This document shows, in pieces, positions 33,901 through 42,610 of a stretch of 64,000 nucleotides of DNA. The notes under the pieces are model-generated. The model was not told the origin of the DNA. It was given only the letters and a program-made list of their open reading frames with translations, and did not search any database. The stretch comes from Natronosalvus sp042663485 (lineage in GTDB: Archaea; Halobacteriota; Halobacteria; Halobacteriales; Natrialbaceae). A program made the translations under genes and the position numbers. The DNA is taken from NCBI GenBank assembly GCA_042663485.1, contig JBHTAF010000001.1. One strand, 5' to 3'. Within the stretch, counting starts at the first letter, position 1. Each line of letters opens with the position of its first letter.

Positions 33901-33910
33901 TTTATATATC
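33901..33910 (+). promoter_or_regulatory. TATA box of a candidate small RNA upstream of ilvA
   Basis: TTTATATATC on the plus strand. With standard spacing, transcription would start near 33931-33934, at the first base of a hairpin. It is too far from ilvA (about 190 bases) to be its leaderless promoter. Confidence 0.5.
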
Positions 33911-33930
33911 TCCGGTCCTCCTATACAGTC

Positions 33931-33994
33931 GCACGTCACACGCCGTGCATACCCTGTATTCCCTGTCGTGCTGTCGCTTCTGACAGCACGTTTT
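33931..33994 (+). ncRNA. Candidate small RNA with intrinsic terminator
   Basis: A 64-base unit bounded by a TATA box and a terminator. Hairpin 1 pairs GCACG (33931-33935) with CGTGC (33944-33948). Hairpin 2 pairs CGTGCTGTC (33967-33975) with GACAGCACG (33982-33990), loop GCTTCT, followed at once by TTTT (33991-33994). The GCACG and CGTGC arms of the two hairpins can also pair with each other, so two folds are possible. No open reading frame of note. ilvA has its own promoter further on, so this looks like a separate transcript, although a leader or attenuator of ilvA cannot be excluded. Confidence 0.45.
33967..33994 (+). terminator. Hairpin plus T4 terminator
   Basis: Perfect 9-base stem with 6-base loop followed by TTTT on the plus strand. 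The opposite strand has no T run, so it works only for plus transcripts. Confidence 0.6.
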
Positions 33995-34065
33995 CCACAC
34001 GAGGCCAGCGGCGCTGTTGTCTCCGACCGAATCGACGAACAGCTGGGCCGTCGCCAACAGCAATC

Positions 34066-34074
34066 CTTTACAAT
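34066..34074 (+). promoter_or_regulatory. TATA-like box of ilvA
   Basis: CTTTACAAT, centred about 26 bases before ATG 34096. Confidence 0.5.
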
Positions 34075-34095
34075 ACTTGCCCGATACTCGCAGGT

Positions 34096-35307
34096 ATGCT
34101 CGAGCTTGCCGACGTCCTCGAGGCCCGCGAACGGGTTCGAGAGACCTCGCGTCACACCCCGCTGACGTACTCACACACCTACTCCGACATGACCGGCGCG
34201 GCGGTCCACCTGAAACTCGAGAACTTCCAGCGGACCGGCGCGTTCAAGATCCGTGGGGCGACCAACCGCATTCAGACGCTCTCGCCCGAAGAGCAGGCCG
34301 CCGGCGTCGTCACGGCCAGCGCGGGAAACCACGCCCAGGGCGTCGCGCTCGCGGCCACCCGCGCCGGAGTTGATTCGAAGATCGTCATGCCCGAGCAGGC
34401 TCCGATCGCGAAGGTCAAGGCGACCCGGAGCTACGGCGCCGAGGTCGTCCTCGCAGGGGCCAACTACGACGCGGCCGCCGAACGTGCCCACGAGATCGAG
34501 CGCGAGGAGGGCCGAACTTACGTCCACGCCTTCGACGACGAGTACGTGATGGCCGGCCAGGGGACGATCGGCCTCGAGATCCTCGAGGACTGCCCCGACG
34601 TCGAGACCGTGGTCGTCCCCATCGGCGGCGGCGGCCTCATCGCTGGCATCTCGACGGCCATCAAGGCGAAACGACCCGACGTTCGCGTCGTCGGCGTCCA
34701 GTCGACGGGCGCCTCGAGCGTCGCGGCGTCCCTCGAGAAGGGGTCGGTCGTCACCATCGACGGGGTCGACACGATCGCCGACGGGATCGCGACCCGGAGC
34801 GTCGGCGAGAAGACGTTCTCGGTCATCCGCGAGCGCGTCGACGAGGTCGTCACCGTCACCGACGAACAGATCGCGATGGCCGTCGCCCACCTCCTCGAGC
34901 GTTCGAAGACCGTCGTCGAGGGTGCGGGCGCCGTCCCGCTCGCGGCGATCCTCTTCGAGGCGTTCGACTACGACGACGGCGAGGTGATCGTTCCACTCCT
35001 CTCGGGGGGCAACATCGACCTCAACATGCTCACCACGGTGATCGTCCGGGGCCTGATCGAAACCGGCCGCTACCTGAAGATCCAGACCGTGCTCAAAGAC
35101 CAGCCGGGAGCGCTCGAGGAACTCCTGGCGATCATCTCGGGCCATCGGGCGAACATCTACGCGATCCAGCACGATCGAACGTCGAGGGACATCAAGATGA
35201 GCGACACCGAAGTCGAGATCGACCTCGAGACGCGGGGCCACGACCACGTTGCGGAGTTGCTCGAGGCCATCGAGGATCACGGGTACGCGGTCGAAGTCCT
35301 GGTGTAG
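34096..35307 (+). CDS. ilvA: Threonine ammonia-lyase (threonine dehydratase)
   Basis: A 403-residue PLP enzyme that deaminates threonine to 2-oxobutanoate, the first step toward isoleucine or threonine breakdown. The PLP lysine is K51 in FQRTGAFKIRGA. ASAGNHAQGVALAA and IGGGGLIAGI bind the substrate carboxyl and the PLP phosphate. A single C-terminal ACT domain (about 325-402, IQTVLKDQPGALEELLAIISGHRANI) makes it the short form. The open frame runs far upstream, but the ATG at 34096 with its TATA box is the start. Confidence 0.95.
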   Translation: MLELADVLEARERVRETSRHTPLTYSHTYSDMTGAAVHLKLENFQRTGAFKIRGATNRIQTLSPEEQAAGVVTASAGNHAQGVALAATRAGVDSKIVMPEQAPIAKVKATRSYGAEVVLAGANYDAAAERAHEIEREEGRTYVHAFDDEYVMAGQGTIGLEILEDCPDVETVVVPIGGGGLIAGISTAIKAKRPDVRVVGVQSTGASSVAASLEKGSVVTIDGVDTIADGIATRSVGEKTFSVIRERVDEVVTVTDEQIAMAVAHLLERSKTVVEGAGAVPLAAILFEAFDYDDGEVIVPLLSGGNIDLNMLTTVIVRGLIETGRYLKIQTVLKDQPGALEELLAIISGHRANIYAIQHDRTSRDIKMSDTEVEIDLETRGHDHVAELLEAIEDHGYAVEVLV

Positions 35308-35357
35308 TCCCGAGAATCGAGCGTCGTCCGAGGAGGAAGTCGAAGCCGTTCCGAACC

Positions 35358-37859
35358 CTATTTAGTGTCTCCGAACGTGAACGTTCCCTCGGTGTCGGGC
35401 CCCGAGTCGTCTGCAGTTTCGCGCTCATCCTCGACGTTCTCGAGGGCTTCGTCTTTGTCTTCGTCTCCGTCTCCACCCACCTGCACGGATTCGTCACCAG
35501 CCGAGTCGTGGGGCGATTCCGTTGCCGACGCGTCGTCGAACTCGAGCGGCTCGTCCGACGCCGTCGACGCGTGGGCTGTATCGGAGTCCGGAAGGGCCCC
35601 AGCCCCAGAGCCGTCGATCCCGACGCCCGCACCATCCGTCTCGAAGCGCTCGAGGGCGGCACTCAACTGGCTCGCCTGGTCAGTGAGCGAACTCGCGGAG
35701 GTCGTCACTTCGGAAATCGCGGAGGTCTGTTCCTCGGCTGCGGCGGCGACGTGCTGTGACTCGTTCGAGGTCGCCTGGGAGATCTCGGTTGCGTTCGAGA
35801 CCATCGCCACGGCCTCCTGGGTCGAGGCCGCCTGTTCCTCAGTCGCCGCCGAGATCTCCTGGACGCCGTCGTTCGTCCGCTGGGCGAACTCGGCGATCTC
35901 GTCGAGTGCCGTCACCGCGTTCTCGATCGACTCGCTGTGCTCGTCGATGCGCGTCGCCGTACCCTCGATCTGGGCAGCCGTCTCGTGGGTTTGAGAACTG
36001 ATCGACTCGATGCGCTCCTCGATGTCCTCGGCCGTCTCCTTGGCGTCGGCGGCCAGTTCCTTGACCTGCGCGGCGACGACCGCGAACCCGCCGTCTTCGT
36101 CGCCGCCAGTTCCGCCGCGGGAGGCCTCGATGTTCGCGTTGAGCGCCAGCATGTTCGTCTCCCTGGCGATGTCAGAGATGAACTCGACCAGGTGGTCGAT
36201 CTGGGCCATCTCCGCCTCGAGGGCGTCGATCGCCTCGACAGCCTCCTCGGACTCCGCCTCGATCTCGTCCATGCCATCTTTGGCCGCCTGAGCGGCCTGC
36301 TTCCCGCGGCGGCCGGTTTCCGCCGTCCGCGCCGCGATGTCGGCGACCTCGTTCGAGGAGGCCGCGATCTCCTCGGTCGTCGTCGAGAGGCCCTCCATCT
36401 CCCCGGAGACGGCCTGCAGTTCCTCGTGCTGTCTGTCCGCACCGTCCGAAATCGCCTGGATCGACTGCGTGACCTGCTCACTCGCGGAGCGCACCTCCTC
36501 GCTCGAGGCCGTGACCTGCTCACTCGCGGTGGCGACCTCGTGGGCGAATCGCTTGACACCGTCGGTCGTCTCCTCGAGTTCCTCGAGCATTGCATTGAAC
36601 GAGTGAGCGATGTCGGTCATCGCCTCGCTCCGGCTCTCGGGATCGAGTCGTCGGGTGAGGTCGCCGTCGGCGGCCTCCTCCATCACGACGCGGTACTCGT
36701 CGGCTTTCGTCTCGAGGTGACGGGCCATCGCCTCGGATTCGGCGCGGGCTTTCTCGGCGTCCGTCCGCGCCCGCTCGGCCTCACGAATCTGCTCGCGAAG
36801 CGACGTTCGCATGCTGTCGAACGCCACGAACAGCTGTCCGATCTCGTCGACGCGGTTCGTCTCGAGGTCGACCTCGAGGTCCCCGCGTTCCATGTCCGCC
36901 GCTCGATCCCGGAGGCGCCCGAGCGGGGCGACCGTCTGCCGCCCGAGGACGACTGCGACGAGCCCCAGCGCGAGCAGGCTCACCAGGAGCATCGCGAGGA
37001 CGTTCTGGCCCACGTCCGTTGCCACGCCGTAGGCCGCGTCGGTGGGCACGCTCGAGACGGCGACCCACTGAGTGTCGGCGACGGGGACGTACGCGCGGAC
37101 GTAGTCGCCCTCGTTCTCGACCGTCATCCGTCCGCCGAGGGCCGCTTCGACGGCTTCCCCGTCGAGGTCGTCGCCGTCGAACGCGAGCGATCCCGGCGCC
37201 AGCACCCCGTTTCGGTCGCCGTCGACGATCATCGTCGTCGACGCCGCGCCGGGCTGGTCGAGCTGGTTGACGCGGTACTCGAGGGTGCCGATCAGCACCA
37301 CCACGCGATCGTCGTCGCCAGCGACCGGGCTGGCGAAGGCCATCACCTGATCGCCCAGAGCCTCTGACTCGTAGGCCTCCTCGGTGTTCCAGACCGCTTC
37401 CTCGTTGCCGAGTTCGCTCGCAAAGTCGGCGTCCGTCCAGGGCTCCGAGACCGACTCGAGGGAGACGTCCCGGTACTGGGAACTCGTGCTGGTCTCGATC
37501 GTTCCCGTCTCGGCGTTCACGACGTGGATCGCCCGGACGTCGACGGAGAGGCGCGCCTGCGATTCGACGATCGCCCCCTGCACTTCCTGCACGTCCTCGG
37601 AACGCAGGGTCTCGTCGGTCGAACTCGTTCGCGTCTGGACGCGCATCGACTCGACCCAGTCGCCGATCCCCTCCGCCTGCAACTCGGCCGTCGAGGCGAG
37701 CTGGTCGGTCGCGTCGTCGCGAACCGTTCGGTCGATCTCCGTGTAGCTGACCGCGCCGACGGCGCCGATCACGAGCGTCACGGCGAGAATCGAGATGACG
37801 AATTTGAGCAGGTACCGCCGGCGAATCGGGCCCGGAACGAGTCGCGAGAGACGGCTCAT
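35358..37859 (-). CDS. basT: Methyl-accepting transducer, BasT-like
   Basis: An 833-residue membrane chemoreceptor. TM1 (about 19-41), an extracellular sensor domain of Cache type (about 42-280), TM2 (LAMLLVSLLALGLVAVVLG, about 288-306), HAMP (PLGRLRDRAADMERGDLEVDLE), a second HAMP-like stretch (EEAADGDLTRRLDPESR), and the cytoplasmic signalling coiled coil with hairpin tip ARETNMLALNANIEASRGG...GFAVVAAQVKELA. The acidic tail ends in EGTFTFGDTK. It overlaps the upstream lipoprotein gene by four bases. That pairing is the one known for BasB-BasT of Halobacterium (branched-chain and sulfur amino acids), so the same role is likely but unproven. Confidence 0.85.
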   Translation of the reverse strand: MSRLSRLVPGPIRRRYLLKFVISILAVTLVIGAVGAVSYTEIDRTVRDDATDQLASTAELQAEGIGDWVESMRVQTRTSSTDETLRSEDVQEVQGAIVESQARLSVDVRAIHVVNAETGTIETSTSSQYRDVSLESVSEPWTDADFASELGNEEAVWNTEEAYESEALGDQVMAFASPVAGDDDRVVVLIGTLEYRVNQLDQPGAASTTMIVDGDRNGVLAPGSLAFDGDDLDGEAVEAALGGRMTVENEGDYVRAYVPVADTQWVAVSSVPTDAAYGVATDVGQNVLAMLLVSLLALGLVAVVLGRQTVAPLGRLRDRAADMERGDLEVDLETNRVDEIGQLFVAFDSMRTSLREQIREAERARTDAEKARAESEAMARHLETKADEYRVVMEEAADGDLTRRLDPESRSEAMTDIAHSFNAMLEELEETTDGVKRFAHEVATASEQVTASSEEVRSASEQVTQSIQAISDGADRQHEELQAVSGEMEGLSTTTEEIAASSNEVADIAARTAETGRRGKQAAQAAKDGMDEIEAESEEAVEAIDALEAEMAQIDHLVEFISDIARETNMLALNANIEASRGGTGGDEDGGFAVVAAQVKELAADAKETAEDIEERIESISSQTHETAAQIEGTATRIDEHSESIENAVTALDEIAEFAQRTNDGVQEISAATEEQAASTQEAVAMVSNATEISQATSNESQHVAAAAEEQTSAISEVTTSASSLTDQASQLSAALERFETDGAGVGIDGSGAGALPDSDTAHASTASDEPLEFDDASATESPHDSAGDESVQVGGDGDEDKDEALENVEDERETADDSGPDTEGTFTFGDTK

Positions 37860-39136
37860 TCGAGACTCACCTCGTCCAGACTGGCGATGCCGCCGTCGGC
37901 ACTTTCGTCGAACTCCCAGTACTCGAACGTCGCGTCCACCGTATCACCGTTCGTATCGAAGACCACGGAACTCGAGGCCCCCTGGTACTCGACGGGGTCG
38001 CCGGCGGCGGCTCGCTCGAGGCCGTCCGCGAGGCTCGCGGGCGTCACGGTCGTTCCGGACTCGCTCGTGACGGCGTACATCGCGCTCCGGATGGCCGTCC
38101 CGTCGTTCTGCCCGGCGTACGCGTTTGCGAGCAACAGCGCGGCCGACGCGTCGTAGGCGTGGGCGGTGAAGATGCCCGGATCGGCGTCGTAGGCATCCGT
38201 AAAGAGGTCGGCGAACTCGTCGGCGTACGGACCCGCCGAGAGCGGGGCCGTCCCCCGGATGCCGTCGAGGGAGTGATCGACGGCCTCGTGGAGCGTCGGA
38301 TCCCGCATCCCTTCGGTCACCAGCACGTCCTCCTCCCCGCCGGCGTCGTAGAAGTCCGTGAGGATGCGCGCGCCGGTCAACGGATAGCCGATGAGCACCA
38401 GCAGGTCCGGGTCGTCGGCCTGAGCGGACTCGAGTTCGTCCTCGTACGATCGGTCGTCCCCCTCGTCCTCGAGGGGTTCGAACGGCACCCGGTTCGTCAC
38501 CGTTCCGTCGTGTTCCGTCTCGAACGCCTGGGTGAACGCCTGGCTCAACTGCCAGCCGTAGTCGTTGTTGACGTACAGGACCGCCGCGCTGTCGTGGCCC
38601 AGGTCGCTCGCGGCGCGTTCTGCGAGGATGACCGCCTGCAGGGAGTCCGAGAGCGCCGTCCGAAAGACCAGCCCACCGTCGTTCAGCGACGTAATTGTCG
38701 GGGTCGTACTCGCCGGCGAGCAACAGACTGTCCGGTACGGAATCAAGACCTGCTGGGTCGCCTGCAACGTGACGTCCGAAGCGGCCGGTCCGTTCACCAT
38801 CGGGTACCCCGCCTCGACGAGTTCGACGGCCCGCTGGACGCCGGTCACCTGATCGGCGGCGGTGTCGACGACGCTGTAGTCGACACCCATATCGACCGCG
38901 TCGGCGACCTGATCTGCAGGCAGGATCGCCGCGTCCCGAATCGGCTTCCCCACTGCCTCGAGGTCGCCCGTCAGTGGTTGCATCACGCCGAGTTTGATCG
39001 TTCGATCCGTTTCGTCCTGGCTCTGGCCGTCGCTCGAGGGAACGAACTCGCGAACGTCGTTCAGGCAGCCGGCCAGCGCGGTCAGACTGCCGGCACCAAC
39101 GGCAGCGAGCACCGCACGCCTGGGAGGTGAAGTCAT
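37856..39136 (-). CDS. basB: Periplasmic-binding-type lipoprotein, BasB-like amino-acid receptor
   Basis: A 426-residue exported protein. MTSPPRRAVLAAVGAGSLTALAGC has twin arginines and the lipobox LAGC, so it is Tat-exported and lipid-anchored. The mature part is a Leu/Ile/Val-binding (Peripla_BP_6) fold: IKLGVMQPLTGDLEAVGKPIRDAAILPADQV, VNGPAASDVTLQATQQVLIPYRTVCCSP and AAVLYVNNDYGWQLSQAF. No permease or ATPase gene is nearby, and the gene is coupled to the transducer. It most likely presents a bound amino acid to BasT rather than feeding transport. Confidence 0.85.
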   Translation of the reverse strand: MTSPPRRAVLAAVGAGSLTALAGCLNDVREFVPSSDGQSQDETDRTIKLGVMQPLTGDLEAVGKPIRDAAILPADQVADAVDMGVDYSVVDTAADQVTGVQRAVELVEAGYPMVNGPAASDVTLQATQQVLIPYRTVCCSPASTTPTITSLNDGGLVFRTALSDSLQAVILAERAASDLGHDSAAVLYVNNDYGWQLSQAFTQAFETEHDGTVTNRVPFEPLEDEGDDRSYEDELESAQADDPDLLVLIGYPLTGARILTDFYDAGGEEDVLVTEGMRDPTLHEAVDHSLDGIRGTAPLSAGPYADEFADLFTDAYDADPGIFTAHAYDASAALLLANAYAGQNDGTAIRSAMYAVTSESGTTVTPASLADGLERAAAGDPVEYQGASSSVVFDTNGDTVDATFEYWEFDESADGGIASLDEVSLE

Positions 39137-39154
39137 ACGCCTGTATTAGAGGTC

Positions 39155-39179
39155 ATATTAATAATTGTTTATACAAACA
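39155..39179 (-). promoter_or_regulatory. basB promoter: TATA box and adjacent palindrome
   Basis: TATTAATAT (minus, 39155-39163) is a strong TATA-like box before basB. Just upstream, TGTTT-ATAC-AAACA (39166-39179) is a perfect inverted repeat over the position where TFB and regulators bind. Confidence 0.5.
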
Positions 39180-39185
39180 TTGGAG

Positions 39186-39243
39186 ATATTACAGCAATTG
39201 TGAGATAACGAATGCATTTGTGAAGATATATTACAGCAGTTGT
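39186..39243. repeat. Direct repeat upstream of basB
   Basis: ATATTACAGCARTTGT occurs at 39186-39201 and 39228-39243, spaced 42 bases (about four helical turns) in an AT-rich gap. It may be a pair of binding sites for a regulator of basB-basT. Confidence 0.5.
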
Positions 39244-39291
39244 TCAGCGAAGGTTCTGCACCGAAAAAATCGCTCACTCACGGGTCGAACA

Positions 39292-40287
39292 CTACGCCAG
39301 CGGCGTCCGCTCGACTACCTGGCCGTCGTACGTCGGATACTGCTCGACGATCTCGCCGTCGTCGACGTCACCCGCCTCGATCATCTCCTCGAGTAGCCAC
39401 CAGGCGACCTCGACGTGATTCGACTTCACGGTGTAGAACTCCTCAGGGACCCCGAGCGCCTCGAATCTCGAGGGGGCGACGCGAGTCTTTCCGTAAACCA
39501 GGGTCCCGTCGTCGGTGACGTCGTCGAACTCCCGGCGGACCGTTCGGGCCATCCGCTTGAGTCGCCGCCGGTGCTGGGCCGCGTCCTTGAACACCGAGGT
39601 GCAGAAGTAGACCTTCGGGTGGTCGCCCATCACCTCGAGGATGCCGTCGCGGTCGTTGTCGACGGCGCTCATGTGGCCCTCTTTGAGTTCGAACCCTTCC
39701 GCCTGCATCCGGCGGTAGTTGCCGTGGGACATCTCGAACTCGTTGACGTTACAGAAGTCGGCGGCGCCCTCGTCCAGAAAGTCGAGGAACTCCGTCTCGG
39801 GGCGGATGCCGGGGATCTCGAACGCCGGAGTCAGTCCTTCCTCGCGAGCGACGTAGAGGATGTCCTCCCACTCGGTGCCGTGGAGGTCGCCCCACTGCTC
39901 GAGCGGCGGGTGGAACCGAATTTCGTCGAGGCCGGCCTCCGAGAGCCGTCGCATGTTCTCTCGGCCCCCCGGAATGCCGGTGTAGAGGTGGGTATGGTGG
40001 TCCTGGCCGAACTCGTCTTTCAGCAAGGAGAGGTAGTGACAGGTGCGCTCGAGGGCCTCCTGGGGTTCCCCGCCGGTGATCGAGGTGCCGAGGGCGTCCA
40101 TCCGATGGGCCTCGGTGAGCACGTCCTCGTCGTCCTCGACGAGGCGCTCGTTGGCGTAGACGTCCGTGACGTTCTTGCGGTTCTCGCCGAGCGGGCAGTA
40201 AAAGCAGTCGCGCTGGTCGCAATAACCGTAGACGAACAGCACCATCTTGCCGCCTTTCGCACACTGCTCACAGCCCTTCGAGATCAT
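39292..40287 (-). CDS. Radical SAM protein of the COG2108 type
   Basis: A 331-residue protein related to pyruvate-formate-lyase activating enzymes. The N-terminal CEQCAKGGKMVLFVYGYC is characteristic of the archaeal COG2108 family. The cluster cysteines follow in GYCDQRDCFYCPLGENR. The first spacing is C-x4-C, not the usual C-x3-C. SITGGEPQEALERT is the SAM-binding GGE motif, and FHPPLEQW and PAFEIPGI follow. Substrate unknown. It is a single gene with its start facing the Bat-type regulator. Confidence 0.8.
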   Translation of the reverse strand: MISKGCEQCAKGGKMVLFVYGYCDQRDCFYCPLGENRKNVTDVYANERLVEDDEDVLTEAHRMDALGTSITGGEPQEALERTCHYLSLLKDEFGQDHHTHLYTGIPGGRENMRRLSEAGLDEIRFHPPLEQWGDLHGTEWEDILYVAREEGLTPAFEIPGIRPETEFLDFLDEGAADFCNVNEFEMSHGNYRRMQAEGFELKEGHMSAVDNDRDGILEVMGDHPKVYFCTSVFKDAAQHRRRLKRMARTVRREFDDVTDDGTLVYGKTRVAPSRFEALGVPEEFYTVKSNHVEVAWWLLEEMIEAGDVDDGEIVEQYPTYDGQVVERTPLA

Positions 40288-40449
40288 TCGATAACACCGA
40301 TTCGGTCTCGAGGGTCAAAAGCGGTGCGAATCGCCGCGTTCGAATCCCTGGGTGCGAATGGGTCTCGTGCGTTCTCTGCGGTCCCCGCCGATCGGCTCTG
40401 GGAAGCGAGTTGAACGAACCGACGGGAGTTTCGGCCGAAGCATATCGTG

Positions 40450-40459
40450 AATATATAAC
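40450..40459 (+). promoter_or_regulatory. TATA box of the Bat-type HTH gene
   Basis: AATATATAAC, centred about 28 bases before ATG 40483. Confidence 0.6.
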
Positions 40460-40482
40460 GGCCGAATTCGTGTCGTCGACGC

Positions 40483-41130
40483 ATGAGGTCCGTGCGCGTT
40501 TCGCTCGGTCACGACCCGGAGGCACTCGCGCCGATTCACGCAGCCATCTGCGAATCGCCCGCCATTGACCGCGAGGTCGTCCTCGGCGGGCAAGCAGTCG
40601 ACAGCGTCGAGACGATTACCTCGTTCGTGTACGGCGACGTCGACGCCTACGAGTCGGTCCTGGACGGCCTCGAGACGGTTCACGAGTACGACACGACCCC
40701 CGCCGACGACGGGTTCTTCCTGTATCTCCGTCGAGACCTCGGGCCCGAAGGGACGTCGTTGCTCGACGCGCTCTCACAGGAGACCGTCGTCGTGGTTCCG
40801 CCGATCGAAATTCGGTCCGACCGGACGATTCGAACGACTCTCGTCGGCCACTCGAGCGACCTCGCGACCGTGATCGAGGAACTCGCGGGCGGCGTCACGG
40901 TCGACGTCCGCTGGACGAGCGATTCCGTGACGGTCACCGAAACGGCGGCCTCGCAGCGACAGTTAGTAGCGCTCGAGACCGCCTGGGCGGTCGGCTACTA
41001 CGAGGTCCCGCGCCGCAACGGCATCGAAGCGGTCGCCGACGAACTCGAGTGTGCCGTATCGACGTCCTCGGAACTGCTCAGGCGCGGCGAGGCGAACGTC
41101 GTTGGCCGGGTGCTCGAGACGCGCCGGTGA
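40483..41130 (+). CDS. Bat-type helix-turn-helix protein (bacterio-opsin activator HTH)
   Basis: A 215-residue probable DNA-binding regulator. The first about 150 residues form an alpha/beta domain of the kind paired with Bat HTH domains (MRSVRVSLGHDPEALAPIHAAICES). The C-terminal HTH_10 region (about 160-213) reads QRQLVALETAWAVGYYEVPRRNGIEAVADELECAVSTSSELLRRGEANVV. Targets unknown. There is no cofactor motif. Confidence 0.85.
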   Translation: MRSVRVSLGHDPEALAPIHAAICESPAIDREVVLGGQAVDSVETITSFVYGDVDAYESVLDGLETVHEYDTTPADDGFFLYLRRDLGPEGTSLLDALSQETVVVVPPIEIRSDRTIRTTLVGHSSDLATVIEELAGGVTVDVRWTSDSVTVTETAASQRQLVALETAWAVGYYEVPRRNGIEAVADELECAVSTSSELLRRGEANVVGRVLETRR

Positions 41131-41143
41131 TCGTGCGCGGCCG

Positions 41144-41905
41144 CTAGCGGTCGTCTCGCGCGGTGGAACCGGCGTCGATGCCCGCGTCGACACCGCCATC
41201 CGAACCGAGAGCCTTCCGACACCGTACTGTGTACCCGATCCCCGCGGCGTACGTCGCGACGACCTCGCACTCGTCGAAGACCGCCCGGAGCGATTCGTCG
41301 ACGTCGCCGTCGGGATTCCAGTTCGCGTACCAGCGAAGGAACCACCGGAGGAACGGATTCGCGACCCGTGCGGGTCCCGCTGGGACGGCACCGAGGTCGA
41401 ACACGACGAAGGACCCGCCGGAAACGAGGTGTCGGTACACGTTCTCCACCGCCCGGCGCACGTCGGGCATGACGCTCATCGAGAGGGTCGCGACGCCGGC
41501 GTCGAACCGCTCCTCGAGCGCGACGGTCGTCGCGTCGGCACGGTGAACCTCGACGTTTTCCCACCCGTGTCGGTCGATCCGCTCTCGAGCCTTCTCGACC
41601 ATCGCTGGGCTGTAATCGACGGCGACGAGGCGTCCGTCCTCCCCAATCGCCCGTAGAATCGGCTCGAAGTTCACCCCCGGACCGCAGCCGACGTCGAGTA
41701 CCCGGTTCCCCGGTCGAAGGTCCAGGTGGTCGATTGCGTGCTCGCGAATGGGCTCGAAGTCGCGCTCGCTCATCGCGTACCAGTCGCTCCAGCGATTCCA
41801 TACCTTCCGACTGCGTTCCAGGTGAGCCTCGCGCTCGGCGCTCGAGACGCCACCGTCGCCGTCCGCTTCCGTCACGTCCCTCGACTCCGTCGATTCGTCG
41901 CTCAT
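41144..41905 (-). CDS. Class I SAM-dependent methyltransferase
   Basis: A 253-residue cytoplasmic enzyme. Motif I is VLDVGCGPGVNFEPIL (about 80-95), the acidic loop VAVDYSP, motif II RADATTVALEERFD, and motif III HLVSGGSFVVFDLG, all of the UbiE/Methyltransf_11 fold. WNRWSDWYAMSERDFEPI before motif I resembles menaquinone/ubiquinone-type methyltransferases, but the substrate is open. ATG 41905 is chosen because the upstream in-frame codons lack coding character. Confidence 0.85.
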   Translation of the reverse strand: MSDESTESRDVTEADGDGGVSSAEREAHLERSRKVWNRWSDWYAMSERDFEPIREHAIDHLDLRPGNRVLDVGCGPGVNFEPILRAIGEDGRLVAVDYSPAMVEKARERIDRHGWENVEVHRADATTVALEERFDAGVATLSMSVMPDVRRAVENVYRHLVSGGSFVVFDLGAVPAGPARVANPFLRWFLRWYANWNPDGDVDESLRAVFDECEVVATYAAGIGYTVRCRKALGSDGGVDAGIDAGSTARDDR

Positions 41906-41958
41906 AGTCGTGGGTTCGGCCAGGTTGACCGAGTACCTGGTCACGAAATCTATCGGCT

Positions 41959-41969
41959 ATTTATATATC
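41959..41969 (+). promoter_or_regulatory. TATA-like element upstream of a repeat-bearing leader
   Basis: ATTTATATATC. It is 115 bases before the next start codon on plus, so a transcript from here would carry a leader of about 90 bases that includes the 31-base tandem repeat. Confidence 0.35.
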
Positions 41970-41990
41970 ATCGAGCCCGGATTCGCATCG

Positions 41991-42043
41991 CTCGAGCGAA
42001 CACTCACGGTAATTCGAATCACTCGAGTTGACACTCACGGTAA
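41991..42043 (+). repeat. 31-base tandem repeat before the DUF5789 gene
   Basis: CTCGAG-n3-ACACTCACGGTAA begins at 41991 and again at 42022. The 13-base core at 42000-42012 and 42031-42043 is identical. The period of about three helical turns suits protein binding. Confidence 0.6.
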
Positions 42044-42084
42044 ACCTCACAGAAATTCAAGCCATTCCGCGGTGTCCGAGGCGT

Positions 42085-42339
42085 ATGGAGGAAGTCAAAC
42101 TCAGCCGCGTCGAACACGCACTCTCGGAACTCTCGTACCCGATTACGCGAGCGGACGCCGCCGTCGAATTGGAGGACGTGACGCTGTTGCTCGCCGACGG
42201 GGAGGCCAACCTCGGCTCGGTCATCGAGGAGACCCACAGCGAGGAGTACGACTCCGCAGACCAACTCGAGGACTCGCTGTACAACGCCCTGCCGATGGAG
42301 GCCGTCGGCGAGCCGTACCAGTCCGAAGGGGAGGGATAG
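42085..42339 (+). CDS. DUF5789 family protein
   Basis: An 84-residue acidic protein. VKLSRVEHALSELSYPITRADAAVELEDVTLLLADGEANLGSVIEE (read in parts) and the tail NALPMEAVGEPYQSEGEG are the conserved features of this small haloarchaeal family. Function is unknown. It is a single gene with the tandem repeat 40-95 bases upstream. Confidence 0.8.
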   Translation: MEEVKLSRVEHALSELSYPITRADAAVELEDVTLLLADGEANLGSVIEETHSEEYDSADQLEDSLYNALPMEAVGEPYQSEGEG

Positions 42340-42610
42340 GTCGGCTCCGCCCTGGCCCCCGTTCGACGGGCGTCTGTCGCGCTCGCGTCCACGTTGGGTG
42401 TTCGCGTTCACATCCGTCGCTCGGGTCCGCCCGTTCGCCCGCTCGTCCGATCACCCGCTCACAACCCACCGACTCGAGGCCCCCAGACCCGTCGAACCGG
42501 GGACGCTCGAGGGGAACTCGACACCCGTCGTGAGAATCGACCGAGATACAGAACCCGTGTGCATGAGTCCATCCAAAAGACTGACGTCGCCAGACGGAGG
42601 GTCGAATAGT

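Noticed and set aside
33244..34095. Long upstream extension of the ilvA frame
   Set aside because: It overlaps the MATE gene on the other strand and the terminator hairpin. ATG 34096 has its own TATA box and the family N terminus.
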